Assembly: GCA_017745175.1 (NCBI GenBank) | Contig: JAGHZY010000009.1 | Span: forward strand, 1-64,000 | Length of the DNA stretch: 64,000 nucleotides | Direction: 5' to 3' | From: Sphingopyxis sp. | GTDB taxonomy: Bacteria; Pseudomonadota; Alphaproteobacteria; Sphingomonadales; Sphingomonadaceae | Shown here: positions 53,525 through 62,655 of the stretch, one piece after another | Layout of the letters: the number at the start of each line of letters is the position of its first letter | Position numbering within the stretch: the first letter of the stretch is position 1 | Position numbers and translations under genes: made by a program | The notes under the pieces: generated by a model | Seen by the model: the letters and a program-made list of their open reading frames with translations, nothing else | Told to the model about the DNA's origin: nothing | Database searches by the model: none

Positions 53525-54429
53525 CAGTGAACCTCCGGCACCTTCCTGCGCATCGATTGCAGCGCGATCAGGATGAACATCGCATAGATGAGCAGGAAGG
53601 AGAGGGCGGCGCCGAAGGGCCAGTCATTCGCCTTCTTGAACTGGCGTTCGATGACGTTGGCAATCATCTGGCTGTCGGTGCCGCCCATCAGGTCGGGGGT
53701 AAGGTAAGCGCCCAGCGCCGGGATCAGCGTGATCATCACGCCCGCGACGATGCCCGGCGCGGCGAGCGGGACGACGATGCGCATGATCGTGCGGAAATGC
53801 CCCGCGCCAAGGTCGAGGCTCGCTTCGATCAGGCTGCGGTCGAGCCGGTCGAGCGCGGCGTAGAGCGGCAGCACCATGAAGGGCAGGTGGACATAGACGA
53901 GCCCCAGCACGACCGCGAAATTGTTGAAGAGAAGCTGCACCGGCTCCCACGTCGGCAGCGGCTCGAGCCCGACGAGCGTCTTGGCCCAGCTCGCGCCTCC
54001 CCACAGCGCGCCGAGCCCCTTGTTTGCATAGCCCTGCGAGCCGAGCAGGATCATCAGCGCGTAGGTCCGGACGAGCAAATTGGTCCAGAAGGGCAGCATG
54101 ATGCCGAGCAGGAGCCAAGGCCGCCATTTTTCGCTGGCAAAGGTGATCGCCATCGCGACGGGGAAACCGACGATCAGGCAGATCAGCGTGACGAGTGCGG
54201 CGACGGCAAAGCTTTTGCCGAAGATCGTGACATAAAGCCATTCGGTCGCGCGCTTGTAATTGTCGAGCGTGCCGGAGATGGCGATGTCGGTGAGGCCCCT
54301 ATTCTCGCCGAAGCTGTAGAGCCAGACGATCGCCATCGGCACGACGAAGAAGACGATGATCCAGAACAATGTCGGCAGCGACACCGCCGCGAAGACCCGC
54401 CTGTTCGTTTTCCAATCCTGTTCGGCCAT
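53524..54429 (-). CDS. potH: Putrescine ABC transporter permease
   Basis: A 301-residue permease with six helices. It has IIVFFVVPMAIVWLYSFGEN, PFWTNLLVRTYALMILLGSQG, the EAA-type loop IEASLDLGAGHFRTIMRIVV and PALGAYLTPDLMGGTDSQMI, all typical of PotB/PotH. It is cotranscribed with potF (24 bp upstream) and potI. The putrescine rather than spermidine assignment follows from the neighbouring puu genes and is an inference. Confidence 0.92.
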   Translation of the reverse strand: MAEQDWKTNRRVFAAVSLPTLFWIIVFFVVPMAIVWLYSFGENRGLTDIAISGTLDNYKRATEWLYVTIFGKSFAVAALVTLICLIVGFPVAMAITFASEKWRPWLLLGIMLPFWTNLLVRTYALMILLGSQGYANKGLGALWGGASWAKTLVGLEPLPTWEPVQLLFNNFAVVLGLVYVHLPFMVLPLYAALDRLDRSLIEASLDLGAGHFRTIMRIVVPLAAPGIVAGVMITLIPALGAYLTPDLMGGTDSQMIANVIERQFKKANDWPFGAALSFLLIYAMFILIALQSMRRKVPEVH

Positions 54430-54453
54430 CCCCCGAAGCCTCCCGTCAGACCG

Positions 54454-55560
54454 TCAGGCGGCCCGCACCCGCGTGAAGGCCTCCTCGTAGAGCGGCTGCA
54501 GCTCGGGATTGAAACGCGCATATTCGCATTTTGCGAGGACATCGGCGGGCGGGAAGATCACCGGATTATTCTTGTAGCTGTCGGGCATCAACGCCTTTGC
54601 CGCGCTGTTCGGGGTCGGAAAGAGGATCGTTTCAGTGATCTTCTTGTCGACCTGTGCATCGAGCATATAGTTGATGAAGGCGTGCGCATTCTTCGGATGC
54701 GGGGCGCCCTTCGGGATGCAGAGATTGTCCGAATTGAGCTGGCTGCCTTCCTTGGGAACGACGAAATCGATGTCCTTGTCCTCGACCATGACCTGCGCGA
54801 TGTCGCCATTATATTCGAGCACGAGGTCGCAATCGCCCTTGAGCAACAGGTCCTGCCCATCGTCCTCGTGGAATTTCTTCACATTGGGCTTTTGCTTGAT
54901 CATCATCTTTTCGATCGTCGCGATGTCCGCCGGGGTCAACGCGTTGACCGATTTGCCGAGATATTTGCCATAGAGGCGAAACATGTCGCCGGCCTCGGAC
55001 AGCCAGGCGATGCGGCCCGCATATTCGGGGCTGTCGAACAGCACCTTCCAGCTGTCGGGTTTCGCCGACACCTTCGACTTGCGATAGCCGATGCCGAGCG
55101 CGAGCCAGGTGTAGGGCATCGAATATTTGCGCTGCAGGTCATATTCGACGTTGATGTACGCCGCGTCGATATTCTTCTTGTTCGGGATCTGCGCGTGGTC
55201 GAGCGGCATCAGCATGTCGGCCTTCGCCATACGTTCGACGAAATCGTTCGACGGCACGATCACGTCATAACCGGGGTTGCCCGCCTTGAACTTGGCGAAC
55301 AGCACGTCGTTGCTGTCGAACAGGTCCATCGTGACGTCGACGCCGGTCGCTTGCTTGAAGTCGTCGAGCGTCGTCTCGCCGATATAGGTGTCCCAGTTGT
55401 AGAAGTTCAGCTTGGCTTCCTCGCCGTTGGCGAGCTTCTTGCCTTCACCCTTGCTGCACGCGGCAAGACCGCCGAAGCTGATCCCCACCGCGGCGACGCC
55501 CAGCGCCTGGAGCAGCGAGCGGCGCCCGCGGGTTTGCTTGATCAGTTCGAACGGATCCAT
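54454..55560 (-). CDS. potF: Putrescine-binding periplasmic lipoprotein
   Basis: A 368-residue extracellular solute-binding protein. The N terminus has a twin-arginine-like GRRSLLQALGVAAVGISFGG ending in a lipobox LAAC (Cys near residue 35), so it is probably a lipoprotein rather than free as in E. coli. Binding-protein hallmarks are LNFYNWDTYIGETTLDDF, YDVIVPSNDFVERM, YTWLALGIGYRKSKV, WKVLFDSPEYAGRIAWL, and NLCIPKGAPHPKNAHAFINY. A GGGAGG site precedes ATG 55560. It delivers putrescine to PotHI. Confidence 0.93.
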   Translation of the reverse strand: MDPFELIKQTRGRRSLLQALGVAAVGISFGGLAACSKGEGKKLANGEEAKLNFYNWDTYIGETTLDDFKQATGVDVTMDLFDSNDVLFAKFKAGNPGYDVIVPSNDFVERMAKADMLMPLDHAQIPNKKNIDAAYINVEYDLQRKYSMPYTWLALGIGYRKSKVSAKPDSWKVLFDSPEYAGRIAWLSEAGDMFRLYGKYLGKSVNALTPADIATIEKMMIKQKPNVKKFHEDDGQDLLLKGDCDLVLEYNGDIAQVMVEDKDIDFVVPKEGSQLNSDNLCIPKGAPHPKNAHAFINYMLDAQVDKKITETILFPTPNSAAKALMPDSYKNNPVIFPPADVLAKCEYARFNPELQPLYEEAFTRVRAA

Positions 55561-55652
55561 GTCGCAGCCTCCCTGTATGTGACGTCAAGCTGACTCAATC
55601 CGGGCAGCTTGGAAAGAGCTTTTTTGCGCTGCACCACGATTTCCTGAAACTT

Positions 55653-57044
55653 TCATGCGTTGCGCAGATACCAGTCGTAATCAAGCGTCGGGACGACGCT
55701 GAAATAATTATCCTGTTCTACCCGCTTCACGATGCTGAACATGTCGACGAAGCGGTTGCCGAGATAATCGCGCATCAGCTTCGAGGCATGGAAGCGGTCG
55801 ACCGCGGCGAACCAGTTCGAGGGCGGCTTGTCGTCGCCCGAATTGTCGCGATCGTAACCGTTGCCGATAACCGCCGAGCCCGGATCGGCCTTGTGCGCCA
55901 TGCCGTGGTGCATGCCCGCAAGGACCGCGGCGACCGCAAGATAGGGGTTGGCGTCGGCGCCGCATGCGCGATGCTCGACGTGGCGGCTCGGCGGCGGGCC
56001 GGCTGGGATACGGAAAGAGACAGTACGGTTGTTGACGCCCCACGTCGGCGCGACGGGGGCGTAGCTGTTCGCCTTGAAGCGGCGGTAGCTGTTCGCGTGC
56101 GGCGCAAAGAGGGCGAAACCGTCGCCGACGGTGCCGATCATCCCGCCGATCGCATGGCGTAGCGCGGGCGTGCCTTGGGGATCGTCGCTCGCGAAGATAT
56201 TGTTGCCTGTCCCGTCGTTGACCGAGACATGGATGTGCATGCCGCTGCCTGCCTGTTCGGCGAAAGGCTTGGCCATGAAGGTCGCCTCGAGCCCCTGTTG
56301 CTGCGCAATCGCCTTGACGAGGCGCTTGTACATGATCGCGTCGTCGCAAGCGCGCAGCGCATCGGGCTTGTGGCGCAACGTCAGCTCGAACTGGCCGGGT
56401 GCAAATTCGGAGATCGCGCTTTCGAGCGGCAGGCCCTGCACGTCGGTCGCGGCGTAGAGCGCGTCGAAAAAGGGGCGGAAGTCGTCGAGTTCGCGAAGGC
56501 CATAAACCTCGACATTGCGCGGGGTGTCGCGGCTGTACGCCGGGCGGGCGGGGCGAACCTTGCCGTCGCGGGCGCGGCGCGGATCGACGAGGTAGAATTC
56601 GAGTTCGACCGCAAGGACGGGCGTGAGACCGTCGGCGGTATAACGGTCGATGACGCCGCCCAGAACATGGCGCGGATCGAGGTCGTGCGGGGTGCCGTCT
56701 AGCTCGTAGAAATCGACGAGGAATTGCGCGGCATGGTCGCCGCCCCACGGCGTGCGGACGAGCGTGCCGGGGATCGGCTTCATCGAACGGTCGGCGTCGC
56801 CGTCTTCCCAGACGAGGCCGGTTTCGACCGTGTCCTGCCCGGTGATGTCGACGACGGTGATCGAGCCGGGGAACATGCGCCCGCTTTCGTAGACCGCCAT
56901 CACCTCATGCTGGCGGAGGCGCTTGCCGCGCGGGACGCCGCCGAAGTCGGTGTAGATCATCTCGATCGAATCGACGTCGGGGTTCGCCTTGAAAAAGGCT
57001 TCGGCTTCCGAACGCGGCGCGATCACGCCCGATGACTTCGACAT
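55653..57044 (-). CDS. puuA: Glutamine-synthetase-family gamma-glutamylputrescine synthetase, copy 1
   Basis: A 463-residue glutamine-synthetase-like ligase that joins glutamate to putrescine with ATP. It has FGGVPRGKRLRQHEV, the metal site AVELEFYLVD (about 143-152), AKPFAEQAGSGMHIHVS with the nucleotide/metal His, and HRACGADANPYLAVAAVLAG. It lacks the adenylylation loop of GlnA. It is only moderately similar to the second copy at 59675, so the two may prefer different amines. It sits between the aminotransferase (7 bp) and potF (92 bp). Confidence 0.9.
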   Translation of the reverse strand: MSKSSGVIAPRSEAEAFFKANPDVDSIEMIYTDFGGVPRGKRLRQHEVMAVYESGRMFPGSITVVDITGQDTVETGLVWEDGDADRSMKPIPGTLVRTPWGGDHAAQFLVDFYELDGTPHDLDPRHVLGGVIDRYTADGLTPVLAVELEFYLVDPRRARDGKVRPARPAYSRDTPRNVEVYGLRELDDFRPFFDALYAATDVQGLPLESAISEFAPGQFELTLRHKPDALRACDDAIMYKRLVKAIAQQQGLEATFMAKPFAEQAGSGMHIHVSVNDGTGNNIFASDDPQGTPALRHAIGGMIGTVGDGFALFAPHANSYRRFKANSYAPVAPTWGVNNRTVSFRIPAGPPPSRHVEHRACGADANPYLAVAAVLAGMHHGMAHKADPGSAVIGNGYDRDNSGDDKPPSNWFAAVDRFHASKLMRDYLGNRFVDMFSIVKRVEQDNYFSVVPTLDYDWYLRNA

Positions 57045-57051
57045 CGCCCCT

Positions 57052-58395
57052 CTACTCCTTCAAAGCCTTGATGCATTCCGCAAAAGCGCCGACCAGCCGG
57101 TCGATCTGGTCGTCGCCGGTGACCGGGCTCACCAACATCATATTGTGGAACGGCGCCAGCAAAATCCCGCGATTGGCGAGGAACAGGTGAACCGCCGCTT
57201 CCAGCCCGGGGTGCATCGCCGCCTTCGCCTCGCCGCCATTGCGCGGCGGGGTGGGGCAGGTCAGGAATTCGACGCGCGCGCCGACCTGCGTGACGTGCCA
57301 GTCGAGACCGCCAGACGCGATTTCCTGTTCGAGACCAGCGACGAGCCGCGCGGCGCCGCGCAGCATATGATCGTAGGCGGCGGGCGTGATGACCTCGCCG
57401 AGCATCGTGTCCATCGCGGTGATCGCGAGCGCGTTGGCCGACAGGGTTGTGCCGATACCGCTATGGCCGGGCGAGCGCGATCGGTTGAGCGCCGCCATGC
57501 GCTCGGCTACCGGTGCAGAGAAGCCGTAGACGGCGCAGGGCACACCACCGCCGATCGACTTGCCGACAACGATCAGGTCGGGCGCCGGGCCATGGGTAAC
57601 GCCATGGCCGCCGTAGCCCGACGAGATGGTATGGGTTTCGTCGAAGACGAGCAAGGTGCCGGTCTCGTCGCACAGCATGCGCAGCGTCCGCAGAAAGCCC
57701 GGCGCGTCGCGGACCATGCCGACATTGGTCATCACCGGCTCGGCAAGGACGCACGCGATCTCGCCGCCGCGCAGTGCCGTCGTGAGCGCCTCCGCGTCGT
57801 TGAACTCGACGACGATCGTCGTGCCGCGAAGGTCGTGGACCTGCCCGACGAGGCTCGCGCGCATCAGCGGCGCGCCAGCCTTCAGGTCGACGAAGGCATC
57901 GTCGACCGCGCCATGATAGGCGCCGTTGAAGGTCAATATCTTGCGCCGTCTGCTGATCCCGCGGCACCAGCGGATTACCGCGCGATTTGCCTCGCTGGCC
58001 GTGGTCGTGACCTGCCATTGTGGCAGGTCGAACATTGCCGCGAGCCGTTCCGACAGGGCTGCGCCGCGTGTCGTCGGGAGCATGTAGCTCAGGCCTTCGC
58101 TCGCCTGTTTTGCCAGAGCGGCGGCGAGCGCGGGCGGCGAATGGCCGAACAGGCTCGCGGTGTCACCGAGGCAGAAATCGTCGTAAGTCTGACCGTCGAC
58201 GCTGGTGAGCGTCGCATCCTTGGCCGACGCCGCGACGATCGGCACCGGGCTCGGCCAGTCGCGCATCCAGTGGAACGGGACCGACTGAAACCAGCCCTTC
58301 GCCGCTGCATGATGCACGAAAGCGCGCGGATTGGCAGCGTGGAAACGTTCGGCCTCGCGTGCCGCGACGCGGGCGATGGCAGGCCCCGTGATCAT
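57052..58395 (-). CDS. Class III aminotransferase, glutamate-semialdehyde-mutase-like
   Basis: A 447-residue PLP enzyme of fold type I, class III. It has TTTASEANRAVIRWCRGISR, ILTFNGAYHGAVDDAF, LAEPVMTNVGMV, the PLP-binding Asp in LVFDETHTISSGYGGHG, and the Lys in LIVVGKSIGGGVPCAVYG. The pattern is nearer to glutamate-1-semialdehyde aminomutase-type transaminases than to GABA aminotransferases. ATG 58395 overlaps the puuB stop (ATGA). The position implies a step in polyamine or GABA breakdown; the substrate is unknown. Confidence 0.82.
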   Translation of the reverse strand: MITGPAIARVAAREAERFHAANPRAFVHHAAAKGWFQSVPFHWMRDWPSPVPIVAASAKDATLTSVDGQTYDDFCLGDTASLFGHSPPALAAALAKQASEGLSYMLPTTRGAALSERLAAMFDLPQWQVTTTASEANRAVIRWCRGISRRRKILTFNGAYHGAVDDAFVDLKAGAPLMRASLVGQVHDLRGTTIVVEFNDAEALTTALRGGEIACVLAEPVMTNVGMVRDAPGFLRTLRMLCDETGTLLVFDETHTISSGYGGHGVTHGPAPDLIVVGKSIGGGVPCAVYGFSAPVAERMAALNRSRSPGHSGIGTTLSANALAITAMDTMLGEVITPAAYDHMLRGAARLVAGLEQEIASGGLDWHVTQVGARVEFLTCPTPPRNGGEAKAAMHPGLEAAVHLFLANRGILLAPFHNMMLVSPVTGDDQIDRLVGAFAECIKALKE

Positions 58396-59660
58396 CCGAG
58401 CCGGTCCTTCATGGCATAGTAGAGCAGGCCCAGCGTGGCGAGCGGGCGGCGCAGCCATTTGCCGCCGGGGAAGGGGCGCGACGGCAGGCCCGCCAGCACA
58501 TCGAACCGCTCGGCGGTCCCCGCCATTGCTTCGGCGATCAGCTCGCCCGCCAGCGTCGTCACCAACGCGCCGTGCCCTGAAAAACCGTGCGCGAAGAAGA
58601 TGTTTCCGCGCCGTCCGATATGAGGCAGGCGGTTCATCGTCACGGCGACCGCGCCGCCCCAGCTATAGTCGATCTTCGCATCGGCAATCTGCGGGAACAC
58701 TTCGGCCATGAAGGGCCGCACGAACGCTGCGATATCGCGCGGCGGCGTCTGCGAATAACGCTCGCCGCCACCGAAGATCAGGCGTTTGTCGGCCGACAGG
58801 CGGAAATAGTTGAGCACGAAGCGGCTGTCGGCGACCGCCGCATCGGTGGGCAGCAGCGCGTCGGCGTTTGCGAGCGGAGCGGTTGCGATATTATAGTTCA
58901 TGATCGGAACGGTGTAGCGACCGAGTTGCGGTTCGAGCTGGCCGATCCATGCGTCGGTGGCATCGATGAAAAATTTCGCCCAGACGGTTCGATCGTTCAA
59001 GAAAAGCTCGTTTTTATCGAAGCCGAGATCAAAGATCAGATCGGCCTTCTCGCCCTCGATGAACCGCACCCCTGCCGTCTCTGCCGCCTGTGCGAGGCCG
59101 ATCGCATAATTGAGCGGATGGAAATGCCCGCCTTGCGGATCGTGGATGCCGCCATGATAGAGCGGGCTGGTGATATGCGCGCTCATGTTCGTCTTTGTGA
59201 CGACATCGCTCGCGTAACCGAACCGCGTTGCCAGATAATCGGCCTCGCGCTTCATGGCGTCGAAATCTTTGGGCGTCCACGCCGCCTCCAGATGCCCGGC
59301 TTTCAGGTCGCACGCGATGTCGTGTTTTGCGATCCGCGCTTTAACCCGGTTCTGTCGCCAGCACAGGTTGAACAGCGCATCGGCGCGTTCGCCGCCGAAC
59401 GCCTCTTCCAGCTCGGATGCCGTCCAGCGCAGGCCGGGGATCAATTGGCCGCCGTTGCGGCCCGAGGCACCGAAGCCGACATGTTCGCGCTCGACGAGAA
59501 TCACAGAAAAACCGCGTTCCGCGCAGGCAAGCGCGGCCGAAAGGCCGGTAAAACCGCCGCCGATCACGGCGACGTCGCACTCCAAATCACCTGCGAACGC
59601 ACGCGGCCGCCATTCATGCGCGGTCGCGGCATAATAACTGTGATTCAGCGGGTCGGTCAT
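58392..59660 (-). CDS. puuB: Gamma-glutamylputrescine oxidase-like FAD oxidoreductase
   Basis: A 422-residue DAO-family flavoenzyme. It has the N-terminal dinucleotide motif CDVAVIGGGFTGLSAALACA (about 28-47), EHVGFGASGRNGGQLIPGLR, and the C-terminal FAD-contacting MNRLPHIGRRGNIFFAHGFSGHG. It oxidises gamma-glutamylputrescine to the aldehyde with release of ammonia and H2O2. It lies 14 bp after puuA2 and is coupled to the aminotransferase. E. coli PuuB is 426 residues. The aldehyde dehydrogenase PuuC that should follow is not in the window. Confidence 0.92.
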   Translation of the reverse strand: MTDPLNHSYYAATAHEWRPRAFAGDLECDVAVIGGGFTGLSAALACAERGFSVILVEREHVGFGASGRNGGQLIPGLRWTASELEEAFGGERADALFNLCWRQNRVKARIAKHDIACDLKAGHLEAAWTPKDFDAMKREADYLATRFGYASDVVTKTNMSAHITSPLYHGGIHDPQGGHFHPLNYAIGLAQAAETAGVRFIEGEKADLIFDLGFDKNELFLNDRTVWAKFFIDATDAWIGQLEPQLGRYTVPIMNYNIATAPLANADALLPTDAAVADSRFVLNYFRLSADKRLIFGGGERYSQTPPRDIAAFVRPFMAEVFPQIADAKIDYSWGGAVAVTMNRLPHIGRRGNIFFAHGFSGHGALVTTLAGELIAEAMAGTAERFDVLAGLPSRPFPGGKWLRRPLATLGLLYYAMKDRLG

Positions 59661-59674
59661 GGCCGGCGCGCGGG

Positions 59675-61021
59675 TCAGACCCGCATCAACAGATGTTCGC
59701 GTTCCCAGCTCGACACGACCGACTGGTAATTGAACAGCTCATGATCCTTCACTGCGAAGAAGATTTCGAAGAAATCGTCGCCGAGCAGGTTGCGGACCTT
59801 CTTGCACGACGCGAAGCGGTCGAGCGCCGCCTCCAGCGTGCGCGGCAGGGTGCGTGCGCGATTGTACGCGCTGCCGGTAATCGGCTTGGCGGGCACCATG
59901 CGGTCGACCATCCCGATATAGCCGCAGATCAGCGAGGCTGCGATCGCGAGATAGGGATTGCTGTCGGCGCCGGGCAGGCGGTTCTCGACGCGGCGATTGT
60001 TCTTGTCCGAGATCGGCACGCGGAACCCGCACGAACGGTTGTCCTCGCCCCACTGGACGTTGATCGGCGCCGCACTGTCGGGGCGCATGCGGCGGAAACT
60101 GTTCACATTGGGCGCCCACAGCGGCGAGATTTGCGGCAGATAGCGCACGAGCCCCGCGATATAGCTGCGGAACATCGCACTATCGCGGCCGTTCGCGGTC
60201 GAAAACAGGTTCTTGCCGGTCACGGCATCGACGACCGACTGGTGGATATGCATCGCGCTGCCCGGCTGGCCCGCCATCGGGTTCGCCATGAAGGTCGCAT
60301 AGACATTGTGCTGTTTCGCGACATTCCGCACGACGCGCTTGAACAGGAAGACTTCGTCGGCCAGCCGTAGCGGATCGCCATGCTCGAAATTGACCTCGAG
60401 TTGCGCGGCGCCCATTTCGTGGATCATCGTGTCGATGTCGAGCCCCATCAGCTCGCAATCGTCGTAGATATGATCGATGATATCCTCATATTCGTTCATC
60501 GCCTCCAGCCCATAGGGCTGGCTCGCGGTCTCGCTGCGCCCCGACTGGCCGACCGGCGGTGTCAGCGGGAAATCGGGATCGGCATTCTGCGAGACGAGAT
60601 AGAATTCGACCTCGGGCGCGATGATCGGCTTCCAGCCCTTTTCCTCATAGAGGCCGAGCACCTTCTTGAGGATCGTTCGCGGCGCAATGTCGACTTCGGT
60701 GCCGTCGCCGTTGAACGCATCGGCGATCACGAAGGCGGTGGGTGAGGTAAAGCCCGGCGCGACGCAGATCGTGCTGGGATCGGCGATCAATATCTTGTCG
60801 GGATCCTTGTCCCAGATGTCGTCGATATCTTCCGGGTAGTGACCGTCGATCGTGCAGATGAAGACGCTGCCGGGAATGCGCAGCGACTTGTCCTTGACCG
60901 AGGAGAGGAACTTCTTGGCGGGCAGTACCTTGCCGCGCTGAACCCCGTTGATGTCGGGGACGATACATTCGACTTCGTCGATATTATGGTCGCTGATCCA
61001 TTGTTCCAGATTGACTGACAT
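59675..61021 (-). CDS. puuA: Glutamine-synthetase-family gamma-glutamylputrescine synthetase, copy 2
   Basis: A 448-residue glutamine-synthetase-like ligase, first gene of the eight-gene minus-strand block. It has ECIVPDINGVQRGKVLPAKK, the metal site IIAPEVEFYLVSQ, FMANPMAGQPGSAMHIHQS, and ENRLPGADSNPYLAIAASL. No adenylylation-loop Tyr region is seen. With puuB 14 bp downstream it is the better candidate for the true PuuA; copy 1 may act on another amine. The 260-bp region upstream (61022-61281) is shared with the divergent aminotransferase and holds a GC-rich imperfect repeat but no gene. Confidence 0.92.
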   Translation of the reverse strand: MSVNLEQWISDHNIDEVECIVPDINGVQRGKVLPAKKFLSSVKDKSLRIPGSVFICTIDGHYPEDIDDIWDKDPDKILIADPSTICVAPGFTSPTAFVIADAFNGDGTEVDIAPRTILKKVLGLYEEKGWKPIIAPEVEFYLVSQNADPDFPLTPPVGQSGRSETASQPYGLEAMNEYEDIIDHIYDDCELMGLDIDTMIHEMGAAQLEVNFEHGDPLRLADEVFLFKRVVRNVAKQHNVYATFMANPMAGQPGSAMHIHQSVVDAVTGKNLFSTANGRDSAMFRSYIAGLVRYLPQISPLWAPNVNSFRRMRPDSAAPINVQWGEDNRSCGFRVPISDKNNRRVENRLPGADSNPYLAIAASLICGYIGMVDRMVPAKPITGSAYNRARTLPRTLEAALDRFASCKKVRNLLGDDFFEIFFAVKDHELFNYQSVVSSWEREHLLMRV

Positions 61022-61281
61022 GCGCCCCCGATTGGGCCGAGGAGTCGGCCCGTTGTGGAGCGGGCAGCGTATCGCAAGCTTGGGGGGAGCGCCAGAGGGG
61101 CCGCAATCCGGTCATTTCCGGCATGATTATATGCCGGATCCTTTGGTTGCACGAAAGCGGTTCTTCCTCATCTTCGTCAGGCCGAGCTTGACCCGGCGTC
61201 GGCCTTTTCGTCAAGAAGGGCGGTCGCCGGACCGGGGCCGGTGTGACGGCGGGCGAAAGGGCCCGGGAGGAGAAAGCGGCA

Positions 61282-62598
61282 ATGAAGGCTGACAACGACG
61301 AACTGGCGTCCTTCTGGATGCCGTTTACCGCCAACCGCGCTTTCAGGGCGCACCCGCGCCAGCTCATCTCGGCGAGCGGCATGTATTATCAATCGAGCGA
61401 CGGGCGGACGATCCTCGATGGCACGGCGGGGCTCTGGTGCAGCAACGCGGGCCATTGTCGCCCCGAAATCACCGAGGCGATCGCGAAGGCTGCGGCGACG
61501 CTCGATTTCGCGCCGACCTTTCAGCTCGGGCACCCGCTTCCCTTTGAGCTGGCCCGGCGGCTGGCGGAATTGATGCCCGAGGGGCTCGACCGCATCTTCT
61601 TTACCAACAGTGGATCGGAATCGGTCGATACCGCGCTCAAGATTGCGCTGAATATCCAGCGCGCAAAGGGGCAGGGGACGCGCACGCGGCTGATCGGACG
61701 CGAACGCGGCTATCACGGTACGGGCTTTGGCGGGATCAGCGTCGGCGGATTGGTGAACAATCGCCGCGCCTTCGGGAACGGGCTGTCCGGCGTCGACCAC
61801 CTCCGGCACACGCACGATATCGAGCGCAACGCCTTCACCCGCGGGTTTCCGAAGCATGGCGCCGAACTCGCCGACGATCTCCAGCGTCTTGTCGACCTGC
61901 ACGGTGCCGACACGATCGCGGCGGTGATCGTCGAACCGATGGCGGGGTCGACCGGCGTCCTGATCCCGCCTGCGGGCTATCTTCAGCGCCTGCGCGAGAT
62001 TTGCGACCGGCATGGTATCATCCTGATCTTCGACGAGGTGATTACCGCCTTCGGCCGCGTCGGCGGCGCGACCGCGTCGGAGGCGTGGGGCGTGACCCCG
62101 GATATCATCACGATGGCGAAGGGGCTGACCAACGCCGCCGTCCCGATGGGGGCGGTCGCGGTGAAGCGCGAGCTGCACGACGCGGTGATCGACAGCGTGC
62201 CCGGCGGGATCGAGCTGTTCCATGGCTACACCTATTCGGGGCACCCGCTGGCGAGCGCTGCGGGGCTCGCGACGCTCGACCTTTATGCGCGCGACGGCCT
62301 GTTCGACCGCGCGACGGGGCTTGAATCCTATTGGGAGGACGCGGCGCACAGCCTGAAAGGGCGGCGCCACATCATCGACATCCGCACGGTCGGCCTCGTC
62401 GCCGGGATCGAGCTGGCGCCGCGTCCCGGTGCGCCGACGGCGCGCGCGATGGACTTGTTCCACGCCTGCTTCGACAACGGACTGCTTGTCCGCGCAACCG
62501 GCGATATCATCGCGCTGTCGCCGCCGCTGATCGTCGAGCGCGCGCAGATCGACGAGATGTTCGGGAAGATCGGCGAACTGCTCGACAATATCGACTGA
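61282..62598 (+). CDS. Omega-amino acid:pyruvate aminotransferase (beta-alanine type)
   Basis: A 438-residue class III PLP enzyme. It has FWMPFTANRAFRAHPRQLIS, GTAGLWCSNAGHCRPEITEA, FTNSGSESVDTALKIALN, RERGYHGTGFGGISVGG, the PLP Asp in ILIFDEVITAFGRVG, and the Lys in MAKGLTNAAVPMGAVAV. The N-terminal WMPFTANR block is characteristic of beta-alanine/omega-amino-acid:pyruvate transaminases. It may take beta-alanine or GABA produced by polyamine breakdown. The start at ATG 61282 follows GGGAGGAG; it diverges from puuA2, so both may share regulation. Confidence 0.9.
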   Translation: MKADNDELASFWMPFTANRAFRAHPRQLISASGMYYQSSDGRTILDGTAGLWCSNAGHCRPEITEAIAKAAATLDFAPTFQLGHPLPFELARRLAELMPEGLDRIFFTNSGSESVDTALKIALNIQRAKGQGTRTRLIGRERGYHGTGFGGISVGGLVNNRRAFGNGLSGVDHLRHTHDIERNAFTRGFPKHGAELADDLQRLVDLHGADTIAAVIVEPMAGSTGVLIPPAGYLQRLREICDRHGIILIFDEVITAFGRVGGATASEAWGVTPDIITMAKGLTNAAVPMGAVAVKRELHDAVIDSVPGGIELFHGYTYSGHPLASAAGLATLDLYARDGLFDRATGLESYWEDAAHSLKGRRHIIDIRTVGLVAGIELAPRPGAPTARAMDLFHACFDNGLLVRATGDIIALSPPLIVERAQIDEMFGKIGELLDNID

Positions 62599-62655
62599 AG
62601 GCGCGCACGGAGGCGCGATCTCACCGGTCTGAAAGGCGCCGGAAAGCCAGGCCGA

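Noticed and set aside
53527-55593. 688-codon plus-strand open frame opposite potF/potH
   Set aside because: It mirrors the codon bias of two well-supported transport genes and has no recognisable domain.
55645-55655. TGAAA-C-TTTCA inverted repeat at the puuA1 stop, upstream of potF, as an operator
   Set aside because: It overlaps the stop codon and is short enough to arise by chance; no second copy was seen in the puu region.
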